DNA of 64,000 nucleotides. It comes from Alphaproteobacteria bacterium. GTDB taxonomy: Bacteria; Pseudomonadota; Alphaproteobacteria; Bin95. Each line of letters begins with the position of its first letter. Position 1 is the first letter of the stretch. Positions 18,764-31,411 of the stretch are shown here, piece by piece. Under the pieces are notes generated by a model, which saw nothing but the letters and a program-made list of their open reading frames with translations, was not told the origin of the DNA and did not search any database. The DNA lies in contig JACKII010000002.1 of the NCBI GenBank assembly GCA_020638555.1, positions 1,116,001 through 1,180,000 on the forward strand, written 5' to 3'. The position numbers and the translations under genes are program-made.

Positions 18764-18890
18764 GTGTTCGCTGGCGGGGTCGCCCCCTCCGGGATGCAAA
18801 AATCTTCGGGTAATCCTGTTTCCCGGCCGTCGCGGAGCGGCGGGCCGGGACCGCTCGCCCTCACGAACACCGTCCTCGCCCGCGTTCTCA
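18764..18890 (-). repeat. Palindromic intergenic repeat, family 1, copy B (inverted)
   Basis: Read on the minus strand, 18853-18813 gives CGGTCCCGG, a stem with GCTCCGC, and CCGGGAAACAGGAT, preceded by GGTGTTCG. This matches the 1254-1294 and 38326-38363 copies. It fills the gap between the convergent oppF-like gene and a small lipoprotein gene. Confidence 0.6.
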
Positions 18891-18906
18891 CGCCATGCCG
18901 GTGCGA

Positions 18907-19200
18907 TCACGACGCCGGGTTCGGGCTCCCCTTGGCGCGGGACAGGCTGCGGCAGTCGGCACTGGCCCGGTTGTTGGTGTAATTGCCCTCGTCGATGCGC
19001 CAGTAGACGGTGTAGTCGCCGGGCCGGGCCTCGGAAATCAGGCGATAGCGGACACAACCGGTGTCGTCGCGGTCGATGGGGACCATCAGCACGCCGGCGC
19101 CCAGATACTCGATCTGCGGATTGCGCAGCGCGCCCGCGTGGGAACAGGCGGCGGTAAGCGCCACCAGGGTCATCGCTGCCGATTTCCGCCAAAGAGCCAT
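18907..19200 (-). CDS. Small exported or lipoprotein, unknown function
   Basis: A 97-residue protein with a short basic start (MALWRKSA), a hydrophobic stretch MTLVALTAAC and Cys19, which could be a lipid attachment site, although Thr at -3 is not the ideal lipobox. The mature part has three more cysteines or none depending on processing, and a YRLISEARPGDYTVYWRID strand-rich core. No known family is recognised. Its start overlaps the 3' end of the MFS gene by 31 bp on the same strand, suggesting coupled translation. Confidence 0.55.
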   Translation of the reverse strand: MALWRKSAAMTLVALTAACSHAGALRNPQIEYLGAGVLMVPIDRDDTGCVRYRLISEARPGDYTVYWRIDEGNYTNNRASADCRSLSRAKGSPNPAS

Positions 19201-20360
19201 AGTGCACCTCCGGACAGGGCCGCAAGTGCGGCAATTACCTCGTAGGCGAGATCATACCCCCCTGCGGCTACCACGAAACTAAAGCTCGACGGAAGCATCA
19301 TCACACCAAAAAATTGTGACGCCGCGCCAAGCCCGGTGGTTTCCGCCGCGCGCTCGGCCCCGCCCATGCGGGCGTATTCGGCAAAGGCGAGGCCGGTATA
19401 GCCGCTGGCGGTGGCGCCGGCGCCGATGCAGACCAGGAATATGCCGATCCAGGGCCAGTCGGGCGAGAAGGTCCCCGCCAGAAATGCCATGGCGGCCATG
19501 ACGAAGCCCATGATGATGAGCATGGTGCGGGCGGGGATCCAGCGGTCGGCGACCACGCCCCAGATCGGGCGCGAGACCACGCCGGATATCTGGTAGGTCG
19601 CCAGCATCTGTCCCGCCGCCACCAGGCCGAAGCCGGCCTGGCTGGTGAGGTGGACGCTGGTATAGGCGACGAAGCACAACTGCGTGCCGCCATAGAAAAA
19701 GACGGCGGCCGTCAGCACCCGCAGTTCCGGCATGGTCTTCAGCAGCATCAGCGGACCCAGCAGGCCCTTGGCGCCGATGGCATGGGCCGGGTCGCGGTCG
19801 GCGTCGTATTCCGGTCGCATCCATTGCAGCAGCAGCAGCATGACCGCCGCCGGCACGATCTGGATGAACAGCGCCGTCTGCCAGCTATAGGCCAGTACCA
19901 GCGGCGGCACCAGCAGGCCGCCCAGCACGCCGCCCAGCGGCACGCCGATCTGGCGGACGGAAAACACCAGATTGCGGATGTCGGCGGGCGTGCGCTTCAT
20001 CAGCAAATGGCTGCTGGTCGGCGCCGTCGCGCCATAGCCGCAGCCGAGCAGCACCGCCGAAAAGGCCAGCGTGCCGAGCGAACTGCCGAGGCTCGCCATC
20101 AGCACCATGGCGATGGTGGCCACCATGATGACCTGGCTGACCCGCACCGCGCCATAGCGGTGGATGAAGCTGGGGCTGAACATGGCCGAGACCATGCCGC
20201 AACCATAGACGGCGGAGATGAACAGGCCGACATATTCGCCCGGCACCTGTAACTCCTTCGAGATGGAAGGGGCGGCGGCGGCCACGGAAAAGGCGGCCAT
20301 GGTCGCCAGCGTTTGCACGAAAAGCGCCGAGATCAGCGGCACATAGGGGATGCGGGACAT
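19170..20360 (-). CDS. MFS transporter
   Basis: A 396-residue major facilitator with about twelve hydrophobic helices. The first is near LISALFVQTLATMAAFSVAAAAPS (about residues 9-32). The loop 2-3 signature is degenerate (FSPSFIHRYGAVR, about 62-74) and there is a central break around ADRDPAHAIGAKG (about 188). Direction and substrate are unknown. It lies downstream of prpF and the GNAT gene on the same strand, and may import their substrate. Confidence 0.85.
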   Translation of the reverse strand: MSRIPYVPLISALFVQTLATMAAFSVAAAAPSISKELQVPGEYVGLFISAVYGCGMVSAMFSPSFIHRYGAVRVSQVIMVATIAMVLMASLGSSLGTLAFSAVLLGCGYGATAPTSSHLLMKRTPADIRNLVFSVRQIGVPLGGVLGGLLVPPLVLAYSWQTALFIQIVPAAVMLLLLQWMRPEYDADRDPAHAIGAKGLLGPLMLLKTMPELRVLTAAVFFYGGTQLCFVAYTSVHLTSQAGFGLVAAGQMLATYQISGVVSRPIWGVVADRWIPARTMLIIMGFVMAAMAFLAGTFSPDWPWIGIFLVCIGAGATASGYTGLAFAEYARMGGAERAAETTGLGAASQFFGVMMLPSSFSFVVAAGGYDLAYEVIAALAALSGGALWLFGGNRQR

Positions 20361-20448
20361 ACGGTCTGCCCGGGGGAGGCCCCCCCGTGAAAGAGAAAGC
20401 GCGTCGGATGACCCTGCCGCGGAGCGGGGCTCCTGCCACGGTGCGGGG

Positions 20449-20940
20449 CTAGAGAGCCAGGGTCATGAAGACACTGTGGGGGGTATCGACATAATCGGCA
20501 AACGGCCCGCAGGCAACAAAACCATGACGTGCGTAGAGGCGGCGCGAGGCGGCATAGCCGTCCTGCACCCCGGTTTCGAGCCAGAGGCGGCGATAGCCGC
20601 GGCGGCGGGACTCGGCGATCAGGTGGCCCAGCATGGCCGCGGCCACGCCCTTGCCGCGATGGGCGGCGGCGGTGTGCATGGCCTTGATTTCGCCCTCGCT
20701 TTCGCCCTCGCTTTCGGGAGAGGCAAGCGCTTTCAGCCCGCCCATGCCGACCAGCGCGCCATTCTCCCAGGCCGACCAGACGGTGACGCCCGGCGCGCGC
20801 ATGCCGTCGGCGTTGAGGGCATGAATGGCCTCCGGTGGGGAATAGACGGCGGAGTTGGCGAGATGGGCGGCGACCAGAGCCTGAATCTCCGGGCCGGACA
20901 GGTCGTCCTCGCGGATGGTCAGCGCCACGGGCAGGGTCAC
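20449..20940 (-). CDS. GNAT-family N-acetyltransferase
   Basis: A 163-residue acetyltransferase using acetyl-CoA. The acetyl-CoA loop is HRGKGVAAAMLGHLI (about residues 94-108), and the following YRRLWLETG and YARHGFVACGPFADY strands fit the GNAT fold. The GTG start at 20940 overlaps the prpF stop as GTGA, giving tight translational coupling, so it may act on the same metabolites. A short Glu/Ser-rich direct repeat (SEGESEGE, about 80-87) in the middle is unusual. Confidence 0.82.
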   Translation of the reverse strand: MTLPVALTIREDDLSGPEIQALVAAHLANSAVYSPPEAIHALNADGMRAPGVTVWSAWENGALVGMGGLKALASPESEGESEGEIKAMHTAAAHRGKGVAAAMLGHLIAESRRRGYRRLWLETGVQDGYAASRRLYARHGFVACGPFADYVDTPHSVFMTLAL

Positions 20941-22136
20941 TCCGCGGCGAGGTCGAGATGCTCGGCCCAGGCGGGGACGTAGACCTGGCCCTCCATGATG
21001 CGCCTTGCGGTGCGCGCGACGGTGGCGCGGGTGGCGTGCCAGGTGTTGCCGCGCAGTTCCACCCTGGCCTCGGTCTCGATCACGCCGGCCGGGTGGCCGA
21101 AATGGGTGGCGAGCCGGTCCTGGCATTCCGGCCGGGCCGCCTCGTGCACGATGGTGCCGGGCAGTTTCGAGGCGACGCCGGTGCAGACCGTGGAGGTGCC
21201 GGCGTAGGTCTTGTGCATCTGCTGCATGAACATCAGGCGGGTGAGGAAGTCGCATTCCTCCGCATGCACCTGGCGGTTCTGCAGCACGTTCCAATAATCC
21301 TGCGGCGGCGCGATCATGCCGAGAATGGGCGTCGCCGGCGTCTCGCGGGTGGCATTGGCCGGATCGTCGACCATGCCCATGCGGTGGGCCGCCTGGCTGC
21401 GAATGCGCTCCAGCAGGTCGCGGAGATCGGTGTTGGCGTCGATCTCGGCCGCAGTCTCCGTGCCGCGGATGCCGACATCGGCGGCGCGGACGAAGACATG
21501 GGCGTTGCCGCAGTCGACCAGCGACGCCTGGATCGGGCCGAAGCCCGGCACGTCCAGCGTGTCGACGGCGTTGCCGGTGGGCAGCAGGCCGCCGATGCTC
21601 CGGCCGGCGCTGGAGCCGCCGGTGGCAGCCAGGTCCAGCACGATCTTGGCGCCGGTGCCGGGGACGCCCGGCATGACGAAACCGCCGGTCTCCAAGGGCC
21701 TTCCGTTCTTCGTCGGCACTTCGGCCAGCAGCACGGCGTCGAGATTGCGGTTGTAGATGCGGACATGGGTGACCGGGTCGGTGGGCGCGACCATGTTCTC
21801 CCAGAGCGCGAACGCCGCGACGCCGGCGGTGAGGTTGCCGCACAAGGAATGGTAGTCCACGTGCGGCTGGTCCAGCTCCACCTGGCCGAAGGTGTAGGTC
21901 AGGTCGCAGCCGGCGGCATGCGGCTTGTCCTTGGGCGGCGGGCCGATGATGCAGCATTTGGAGGTGAGCGGGTCGGCGCCGCCGAGGCCGTCGATCTGGC
22001 GTTTGTCCGGCGAGCCGAAAATGCCGAGAATGGTGCGGTCGCGCCGGGCCGGGTCGCGCGGCAGGTCGCTTTCCTTGAGATAGATGCCCTTGGACGTGCC
22101 GCCGCGGATGATCCAGGCGCGGATGGGGTGGGACAT
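20937..22136 (-). CDS. PrpF-family isomerase (4-oxalomesaconate tautomerase-like)
   Basis: A 399-residue protein of the PrpF family, diaminopimelate-epimerase-fold enzymes that isomerise aconitate-like acids. It starts HPIRAWIIRGGTSKGIYLKE (about residues 3-22). There is GNLTAGVAAFALWE near 102, with CGN as one active-site cysteine motif, and ATGGSSAGRSIGGLLPTGN near 170-190. The ATG at 22136 matches the family start. It could be 2-methylaconitate isomerase, but no prpB/C/D genes are near, so another unsaturated tricarboxylate is equally possible. It is coupled to the GNAT gene. Confidence 0.85.
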   Translation of the reverse strand: MSHPIRAWIIRGGTSKGIYLKESDLPRDPARRDRTILGIFGSPDKRQIDGLGGADPLTSKCCIIGPPPKDKPHAAGCDLTYTFGQVELDQPHVDYHSLCGNLTAGVAAFALWENMVAPTDPVTHVRIYNRNLDAVLLAEVPTKNGRPLETGGFVMPGVPGTGAKIVLDLAATGGSSAGRSIGGLLPTGNAVDTLDVPGFGPIQASLVDCGNAHVFVRAADVGIRGTETAAEIDANTDLRDLLERIRSQAAHRMGMVDDPANATRETPATPILGMIAPPQDYWNVLQNRQVHAEECDFLTRLMFMQQMHKTYAGTSTVCTGVASKLPGTIVHEAARPECQDRLATHFGHPAGVIETEARVELRGNTWHATRATVARTARRIMEGQVYVPAWAEHLDLAAE

Positions 22137-22192
22137 GGGGGAAGGTCCTACGATCGGGATCGGTGCTGGGGGGATGCTGATGGCGGGGCTAT

Positions 22193-22320
22193 TGTGTCCC
22201 GGAGCCTGCGGAGCAGGCATCCGGGATCGGTTGCGGCGGGCGAACACCGGCGCGGGCGGTGTGCGAAGGAGGACACCGGCCCCGGGTCTCGGCTCCGCCT
22301 CGCCCGGGGAACATCCCGCC
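22193..22320 (+). repeat. Palindromic intergenic repeat, family 1, copy C
   Basis: Shares with the other copies CGGCCCCGGG, a stem with GGCTCCGCCTCG, and CCCGGGGAACA at 22277-22314, plus an upstream CGAACACC...GGTGTGCGAA hairpin. It lies between two co-directional minus-strand genes, unlike the other four copies. Confidence 0.5.
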
Positions 22321-22352
22321 AGAAGAGATGGGCGAGGTGAGGGCGCACAAGT

Positions 22353-24059
22353 TTACGCGCTCCGCAGCAGGCGGCCGGGGAGGGCGCCGGTGGCCTCACC
22401 ATTGCGCCAGGTGACGGTGCCGGCGACCAGGGTGGCGTCGATGCCGTCGGAGCGTTGCAGGATGCGCTTGCCGCCGGCGGGCAGGTCGTAATGCACCTCC
22501 GGTCCGCGCAGGCGCAGGCGGTCGTAGTCGATCACGTTGATGTCCGCACGCAGGCCGGGGGCGATGCGGCCGCGGTCGGCCAGCCCCATGGCGCGGGCGT
22601 TCGCCTCGGTCAGGCGGTGCACCATGGCCTCGATCCCGTGCCTGGGGCCGCGCGAGCGGTCGCGGGTCCAGTGGCTCAGCGTGTGGGCCATGTCGGTCGC
22701 ATCGCACATGATGCCCACATGCGCCCCGCCGTCGCCGAGGCCGATCAGCGTGTGCGGATGGCCCAGCATCTCGTAAACCGCGGCCATGTCGCCGCCGGCG
22801 TAGTTGGTCATCGGGTGATAGAGCACGCCGCGGCCGTCGTTCGCCAGCATGCGGTCATAGGCGAGCGCCGCCGGGTCCACGCCCTCGCGCTCGGCCTGGG
22901 CCGCGATGCTGGTGGACGGGTCCGGCTCGTATTCCGCCGGGTCGCCGAGGACGTAGAGGTTGGCCCAGTCGCGCAGGCGCCGGACCTGGCCGCGGGTGCC
23001 GCCGGGCTCGGCCAGCAGGCGGGCGCGGAAGGCGGGGTCACGCAGGATGGCGACGCGCTCGGCCAGCGGCAGCGGTGTCAGGTCCTGCCAGCTCGGGCAG
23101 CCAAGGAACGGGTTTTCGGAGAGTTCGAAGCCCAGCAGCGTGCTGGTGGGCCGTCCCCGGATCTGGCCGTAGATCGGCAGGCCGTCGGCATTGGCAGCGT
23201 CGACGCGGGCGAGCAGGTCGCGCCATTGCTCGGGATAGCGGTGGGTTTGCAACAGCGTGAAGGTGAGGGGGCGACCGGAACACTCGACCAGCCGCCTGAG
23301 CAGCGCGAATTCCGCGTCGATGGCCTCGCCATAGTCGCCAACCACCTGGAGCCAGCCGCGGCCGGTCCGGCCGATGGCGGCGGCGATCTCCACCAGTTCC
23401 GCCTCGGCCGCGCCGTATGAGGGGATGGGCTCGCCCTCGGCGGTGCGGTGCTGCAACAGGCGCGAGGTGGAAAAACCGAACGCGCCGGCGCGCACGCCCT
23501 CTGCCGCGAGCCGGGCCATGGCGGCGCGGTCGTCGGCGGTGGCCTCTTCCCGGTTCGCGCCGCGCTCGCCCATGACGAAGACGCGCAGTGCGGCGTGCGG
23601 CACCTGGGTCGCCACGTCGACGTCGAAGCGGCGGGCGGCGAGCGTGTCCAGATAGTCGGGGAAGCTGGCCCAGGTCCAGGGCAAGCCCTCCTTCATCACG
23701 ACTTCGGGAATGTCCTCCACCCCTTCCATCAGCGAGATCAGCCGGTCGTGATCCTCGGGGCGGACGGGCGCGAAGCCGACGCCGCAATTGCCCATCAGCA
23801 CGGTGGTGACGCCGTTGCAGGAGGACGGCAGGATCTGGCTCGCCCAGGTGGCCTGGGCGTCGTAATGGGTGTGCACGTCGACAAAGCCCGGCGTGACCAG
23901 CCGGCCGCGCGCGTCGATCTCCTCGCGCCCGCTGGCGGGGACTTGACCGACGACGGTGATGCGGCCGCCGGAGACCGCCACGTCTGCCTCCCGCATCGGC
24001 CCGCCGGAGCCATCGACCACGGTGCCGCCGCGGATGACCAGATCCGGTTGTTCGCTCAT
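22353..24059 (-). CDS. N-acyl-D-amino-acid deacylase/D-aminoacylase-type amidohydrolase
   Basis: A 568-residue amidohydrolase. The N-terminal beta-domain reads DLVIRGGTVVDGSGGP (about residues 6-21), followed by the metal motif PGFVDVHTHYDAQ (about 57-69) in the TIM barrel. The GLGDGGAHVGIMCDATDM segment (about 443-460) supplies the late metal aspartate. The usual products are a free D-amino acid and a carboxylate; related enzymes act on N-carbamoyl or other amides. The ATG at 24059 gives the normal family length. Its neighbours (PrpF, HyuAB, MFS) fit scavenging of modified amino acids. Confidence 0.9.
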   Translation of the reverse strand: MSEQPDLVIRGGTVVDGSGGPMREADVAVSGGRITVVGQVPASGREEIDARGRLVTPGFVDVHTHYDAQATWASQILPSSCNGVTTVLMGNCGVGFAPVRPEDHDRLISLMEGVEDIPEVVMKEGLPWTWASFPDYLDTLAARRFDVDVATQVPHAALRVFVMGERGANREEATADDRAAMARLAAEGVRAGAFGFSTSRLLQHRTAEGEPIPSYGAAEAELVEIAAAIGRTGRGWLQVVGDYGEAIDAEFALLRRLVECSGRPLTFTLLQTHRYPEQWRDLLARVDAANADGLPIYGQIRGRPTSTLLGFELSENPFLGCPSWQDLTPLPLAERVAILRDPAFRARLLAEPGGTRGQVRRLRDWANLYVLGDPAEYEPDPSTSIAAQAEREGVDPAALAYDRMLANDGRGVLYHPMTNYAGGDMAAVYEMLGHPHTLIGLGDGGAHVGIMCDATDMAHTLSHWTRDRSRGPRHGIEAMVHRLTEANARAMGLADRGRIAPGLRADINVIDYDRLRLRGPEVHYDLPAGGKRILQRSDGIDATLVAGTVTWRNGEATGALPGRLLRSA

Positions 24060-24210
24060 GACTGTCTGTTTCCTTGCGCGCCGTCGTGCCCGATCAGGAA
24101 GCGGCGTTTCCGGGACTTCGTCAACCGGCAGGCGTTGGGAGCATTGCCGCGGGGGCCGGCAAGGCCCTACCATTTGCCGATTGCTCCGTCCCGATAAGGA
24201 CCTCCCGATC

Positions 24211-25434
24211 ATGTTCTACGGCTGGCGCGTGGTTGGCGTCTGCTTCGTCGCGGCCGTGTTCACCTGGGGGCTGGGGGTGTTCGGCGGTAGCGTCTATCTG
24301 AGCGAAATCCGCGCCGCCCATGGCTGGCCGACGGCGCTGGTGTCTTCGGCGCTGACGGTGTTCTACCTGACCAACGCGGTCTCGCTGCCGGCGGTCGGCT
24401 GGTGCATCGACCGCTGGGGCTCGCGCCTGGTAATGGCCACCGGCGTGCTGCTGCTGGCGGCCGGCGTGGTGGCGGTGGGGCGGCTGGAGGCGGTCTGGCA
24501 GTTGTACGGCGCCTTCCTCTGCATGGGTCTCGGCTATGCCACCATGTCGGTGACGGGGCTGAGCGCTACCATTGCCCCCTGGTTCGAGCGGCACCAGGGC
24601 CGCAGTATCGCACTCGCCCTGACCGGCGCGAGCTTCGGCGCGATGCTGGTGGTGCCGCTGCTGGTGTTCGCCATTGCCGGCCTGGGCTTCGGCCCGGCGA
24701 CGCTGCTGGCCGCGGCGGTGCTGGTGGCGGTGATGACGCCGCTGGCGCTGGTGGTGCTGCGGGTGCGGCGGCCGGCGGATCTGGGGTTGGAGCGCGACGG
24801 CGACCCGCTGGGGGGCTCGCACGCGGTCGGCGGCAAGGCGGGCGGGGGGGCCTCGGAGCCGCCGCGGGCGGCGGTGCGCTCGCTCAGGCTCTGGAGCGTG
24901 GCCCTTGGCTTCGCGCTGGGTCTGCTGGTGCAGGTGGGCTTTCTGACCCACCACTACGCCCTGGCCGAGCCGATGATCGGGGCGGAGGCGGCGGGCCTGC
25001 TGGTGGGGGCGACCGGGTTCATGGGGTTCATGGGCCGGCTGGTGCTGGCCCGCGTCATCGACCGGGTGAACCCGCGGCGCTACACCATGGGCGTGCTGGC
25101 GGTGCAGGCGGTGGTGCTGGCCGCGTTCGCGCTCTGGCCGGGCGTGGCGGTGCTGGTGCCGGTGAGCCTGATCTATGGCTTCTGCCTGGGGCAGATCACG
25201 ACGCTCTCGCCCATCGTCGTGCGGCGCGAGTTCGGGGCGGAGGCGTTCGGCGTGGTCTATGGCGTCGCCGGCACGGCGATCCAGTTCTGCTCGGCGTTCG
25301 GGCCGGTGTTCTATGGCGTGCTGGTGGGGTGGTTCGGCGGCTATGCCGGCGTGCTGGGCGTTGCCGCAGGGTTCGAACTGGCCGCGCTGGCCGTGCTGGC
25401 GTTGGGGATGATTGGAGGGAAACGGCGCGGCTGA
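24211..25434 (+). CDS. MFS transporter (monocarboxylate/oxalate:formate type)
   Basis: A 407-residue major facilitator with about twelve helices. The N-terminus YGWRVVGVCFVAAVFTWGLGVF and the PAVGWCIDRWGSR loop (about residues 60-72) resemble the monocarboxylate/oxalate-formate antiporter group. The ATG at 24211 is chosen because AAGGA lies about ten bases upstream. It is divergent from the amidohydrolase gene across 151 bp and precedes hyuAB by about 200 bp, so it may import that enzyme's substrate or a product. Confidence 0.88.
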   Translation: MFYGWRVVGVCFVAAVFTWGLGVFGGSVYLSEIRAAHGWPTALVSSALTVFYLTNAVSLPAVGWCIDRWGSRLVMATGVLLLAAGVVAVGRLEAVWQLYGAFLCMGLGYATMSVTGLSATIAPWFERHQGRSIALALTGASFGAMLVVPLLVFAIAGLGFGPATLLAAAVLVAVMTPLALVVLRVRRPADLGLERDGDPLGGSHAVGGKAGGGASEPPRAAVRSLRLWSVALGFALGLLVQVGFLTHHYALAEPMIGAEAAGLLVGATGFMGFMGRLVLARVIDRVNPRRYTMGVLAVQAVVLAAFALWPGVAVLVPVSLIYGFCLGQITTLSPIVVRREFGAEAFGVVYGVAGTAIQFCSAFGPVFYGVLVGWFGGYAGVLGVAAGFELAALAVLALGMIGGKRRG

Positions 25435-25597
25435 CGGGCGATGCGCGCGCGGTTCCAACCGCAAGTCCGTCCCCCTGGTGTCGGACCGACCGGGGCCGCG
25501 GCGTATACCCTGTTCCTGCGAATTCGAAGGGGCGCGGATCGGGTTTTGGCCTCGGGCGAGGGCGTTTGCTCGTATTGCCGAACGGCCCCGCTCATGG

Positions 25598-25625
25598 CAG
25601 ACACATCTGATTCGGTTTCTATAAT
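25598..25625 (+). promoter_or_regulatory. Candidate promoter of hyuAB with perfect -10
   Basis: TATAAT at 25620-25625 is preceded, 16 bp upstream, by CAGACA (25598-25603; four of six matches to TTGACA). A start about seven bases downstream would leave a leader of only about 9-10 bases before the ATG at 25641. No Shine-Dalgarno is visible, so the mRNA may be nearly leaderless. The remaining 25435-25597 gap shows nothing coding. Confidence 0.5.
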
Positions 25626-25640
25626 TCGGCGAGCACCCCC

Positions 25641-29240
<3,600 letters not shown>

Positions 29241-29249
29241 CTCTCATCG

Positions 29250-29291
29250 GGACCGGTCCCGGTTCACCGCTCTGCGGTGACCGGGATACGG
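29250..29291. repeat. Palindromic repeat, family 1, copy E, at convergent junction
   Basis: TCCCGGTTCACCGC (29257-29270) pairs with GCGGTGACCGGGA ending at 29285, with one bulged base and a two-base loop. It is the shortest copy of the family, lying in the 58 bp between the convergent hyuAB and SDR stops. It could terminate transcription in both directions, although no T-run follows. Confidence 0.6.
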
Positions 29292-29298
29292 GAAGCTC

Positions 29299-30075
29299 TC
29301 AATCGTCCCGGGGCACGGTGAAGTCGGGGGAGCCGATATAGCCGCGGTTCCAGACGGGCGAGATGTGAACCTCGTTCATGCAGACATGCGGCGGCATTTG
29401 GGCGATGAACAGGATGGTGTTGCCGACATCCTCCTCCTGCACCATGCGGGCACGCTCCACCGGGCTCGGCGGCTTCGGGCGTTTGTCGAGGATCTCCGTG
29501 GCCACCTCGCCGGGGCAGAGGGCGCAGGCGCGGATGCCCATATGCGCGTGCTCGTCGTTGATGCTCTCGTTCATCACGTTCAGGCCGTGCTTGGCCGAGG
29601 CATAGGCAAAGCCGCTGACGCCGCCGCTGCGGCCCTGGCTCGCCATGGACGAGACGTTGATGATCAGGCCGTCGCGCTGCGCCCGCATCGGCTTCAGCGC
29701 GGCGTGGCAGACGTTGAAGGCGCCCTTCAGGTCGACATCGACGACGATGTGAAAATTCTCCTGGTCGATGTCGCGCCAGCGGCGGATCGGCCGGTTCAGG
29801 CCGGCGCTGTTCACCACCATGTCGAGCCGGCCGTGCGCCGCCACGATGCGGTCGACAAGCGCATAGCAGCCGTCGGCGTCCAGGATATCGAGCGGGGCCA
29901 CTTCGGCCTTGCCGCCGGCCTCGCGAATGGTGGCGGCGACGGCTTCCAGTTCCGGCACGCGGCGGCCGGAGAGATAGACGACCGCGCCGGCCGCGGCCAG
30001 CGCCTTGGCGCCCGCGCGGCCGATGCCGGTGCCGGCGCCGGTGACCCAGGCGATTTTTCCGTCGATGGATTGCAT
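29299..30075 (-). CDS. SDR-family oxidoreductase
   Basis: A 258-residue short-chain dehydrogenase. It has TGAGTGIG (about residues 11-18), NSAG near 88 and the catalytic YASAKHG near 154-160 preceded by NVSSMAS. The C-terminal part (HVCMNEVHISPVWNRGY) lacks the usual TG-x-x-x-x-VDGG ending, which is seen in some dihydroxyacetone/3-oxoacyl subgroups. The ATG at 30075 is preceded by AGAGGAAA. Substrate unknown. It is the last gene of a minus-strand group with csaA and the aminotransferase. Confidence 0.9.
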   Translation of the reverse strand: MQSIDGKIAWVTGAGTGIGRAGAKALAAAGAVVYLSGRRVPELEAVAATIREAGGKAEVAPLDILDADGCYALVDRIVAAHGRLDMVVNSAGLNRPIRRWRDIDQENFHIVVDVDLKGAFNVCHAALKPMRAQRDGLIINVSSMASQGRSGGVSGFAYASAKHGLNVMNESINDEHAHMGIRACALCPGEVATEILDKRPKPPSPVERARMVQEEDVGNTILFIAQMPPHVCMNEVHISPVWNRGYIGSPDFTVPRDD

Positions 30076-30097
30076 GGCGTTTCCTCTGCGTTTGCGA

Positions 30098-30433
30098 TCA
30101 GTGCATGCGGCCGCCGTCGGGCACGGCCTGGTCGGGGCTGAGCAGGACGACGGCGCCGTCCGCATCGGGCACGCCCAGCACCAGCACCTCGCTCATGACC
30201 TTGCCGATCTGGCGGGGCGGGAAGTTGACCACGGCCATGACCTGCCGGCCGATCAGGCTTTCCGGCGTGTAGTGCACGGTGATCTGGGCGGAACTTTTCT
30301 TGATGCCGATCTCCGGCCCGAAGTCGATCTCCAGCTTGATCGCCGGCTTGCGCGCCTCCGGATAGGGCTCCGCGTTGACGACGGTGCCGACGCGGATGTC
30401 GACCTTCAGAAAATCGTCGAATGCGATGGTCAT
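30098..30433 (-). CDS. csaA: CsaA-like tRNA-binding-domain protein
   Basis: A 111-residue protein, essentially one OB-fold tRNA-binding domain as in CsaA. The segment FLKVDIRVGTVVNAEPYPEARKP (about residues 8-30) and IGRQVMAVVNFPPRQIGKVMSEVLVLG (about 61-87) are typical. In Bacillus CsaA has chaperone and secretion-related activity; in alphaproteobacteria the role is less clear. The start is the ATG at 30433. It lies 14 bp after the aminotransferase stop and 22 bp before the SDR start. Confidence 0.9.
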   Translation of the reverse strand: MTIAFDDFLKVDIRVGTVVNAEPYPEARKPAIKLEIDFGPEIGIKKSSAQITVHYTPESLIGRQVMAVVNFPPRQIGKVMSEVLVLGVPDADGAVVLLSPDQAVPDGGRMH

Positions 30434-30447
30434 GGGAAGCGGCTCTC

Positions 30448-31368
30448 TCAAGGCTGGCGGGTGTCTTCGTCGAGCAGCCCCTTATAGAGAGCCTGCAGGC
30501 GCTCGACCATAGGGCCGCGGCAGCCACTGCCGATCCGGCGGCCGTCGATCGTGCCGACGGGGGCGACGCCGGCAAAGGTGCCGGTGACGAACGCCTCGTC
30601 GGCGGAATAGACGTCGGTCAGGCTGAAATTCCGCTCCCGCGCGGGGATGCCGTTTCGGCGGCAGAGGTCGAGCACGTTGGCCCGCGTGATGCCGCCCAGG
30701 CAATAATCGCCGGTCGAGGTCCAGACCTCGCCCTTTTTCACGATGAAGAAATGCACGCTGTTGCAGGTGGCGACGAAGCCCAGCGGGTCGAGCATCAGCG
30801 CCTCGTCGGCGCCGGCCTTGGCGGCCTGGATGCAGGCGAGAATGCAGTTCAGCTTGGAATGGCTGTTCAGCTTCGGGTCCTGCACGTCCGCCGGCCCGCG
30901 CCGCACATGGACGGTGAAGAGCGACAGCGGCCGGGTCGCGGTTTCCGGCGTCGGCGTTTTCCATTCCGGAATGATGACCACGGTCGGCGGCGAGACGGTG
31001 ACGCGCGGGTCCTGGTAGGGCGTCGCCTTGATGCCGCGCGAGATCATCAGGCGGATGTGCACGCCGCTGGCGCCCTGCATGCCGTTGGCGTCGCAAATCG
31101 CCTGGATGCGCGCCGTCAGCGCCGCCGGCGACAGGCCGATGTCGAGGTCGATGGCCTTGGCGCCCTCGTAGAGCCGCTCCAGGTGCTGGCCCAGAAAGGC
31201 CAGGTGGCCGTCATGCAGGCGAATGCCCTCCCACACGCCGTCGCCCAGGATGAAGCCCGAGTCGAACACCGAGACCACGGCCTCGGCCCGGCATTTGTGC
31301 TCGCCGTTGACGCAGATGAGGATGTCGGCGTTGCGGGGGTCGTCCCGGTAGGCATGGGTGGCGGTCAT
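30448..31368 (-). CDS. Class IV PLP-dependent aminotransferase
   Basis: A 306-residue fold-type IV aminotransferase (branched-chain/D-amino acid/aminodeoxychorismate lyase superfamily). FDSGFILGDGVWEGIRLHDG (about residues 35-54) forms the substrate pocket. The Schiff-base lysine is Lys172, in LNSHSKLNCI. The TRANVLDLCRRNGIPARER segment (about 225-243) binds the PLP phosphate. It could use branched-chain or D-amino acids. It leads a minus-strand group aminotransferase-csaA-SDR, with the LLM gene 43 bp upstream probably in the same transcript. Confidence 0.9.
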   Translation of the reverse strand: MTATHAYRDDPRNADILICVNGEHKCRAEAVVSVFDSGFILGDGVWEGIRLHDGHLAFLGQHLERLYEGAKAIDLDIGLSPAALTARIQAICDANGMQGASGVHIRLMISRGIKATPYQDPRVTVSPPTVVIIPEWKTPTPETATRPLSLFTVHVRRGPADVQDPKLNSHSKLNCILACIQAAKAGADEALMLDPLGFVATCNSVHFFIVKKGEVWTSTGDYCLGGITRANVLDLCRRNGIPARERNFSLTDVYSADEAFVTGTFAGVAPVGTIDGRRIGSGCRGPMVERLQALYKGLLDEDTRQP

Positions 31369-31411
31369 GGGCGCGGGCTTTCGGGCAGGGCGTCTGAAGA
31401 GGGAGGGCGGC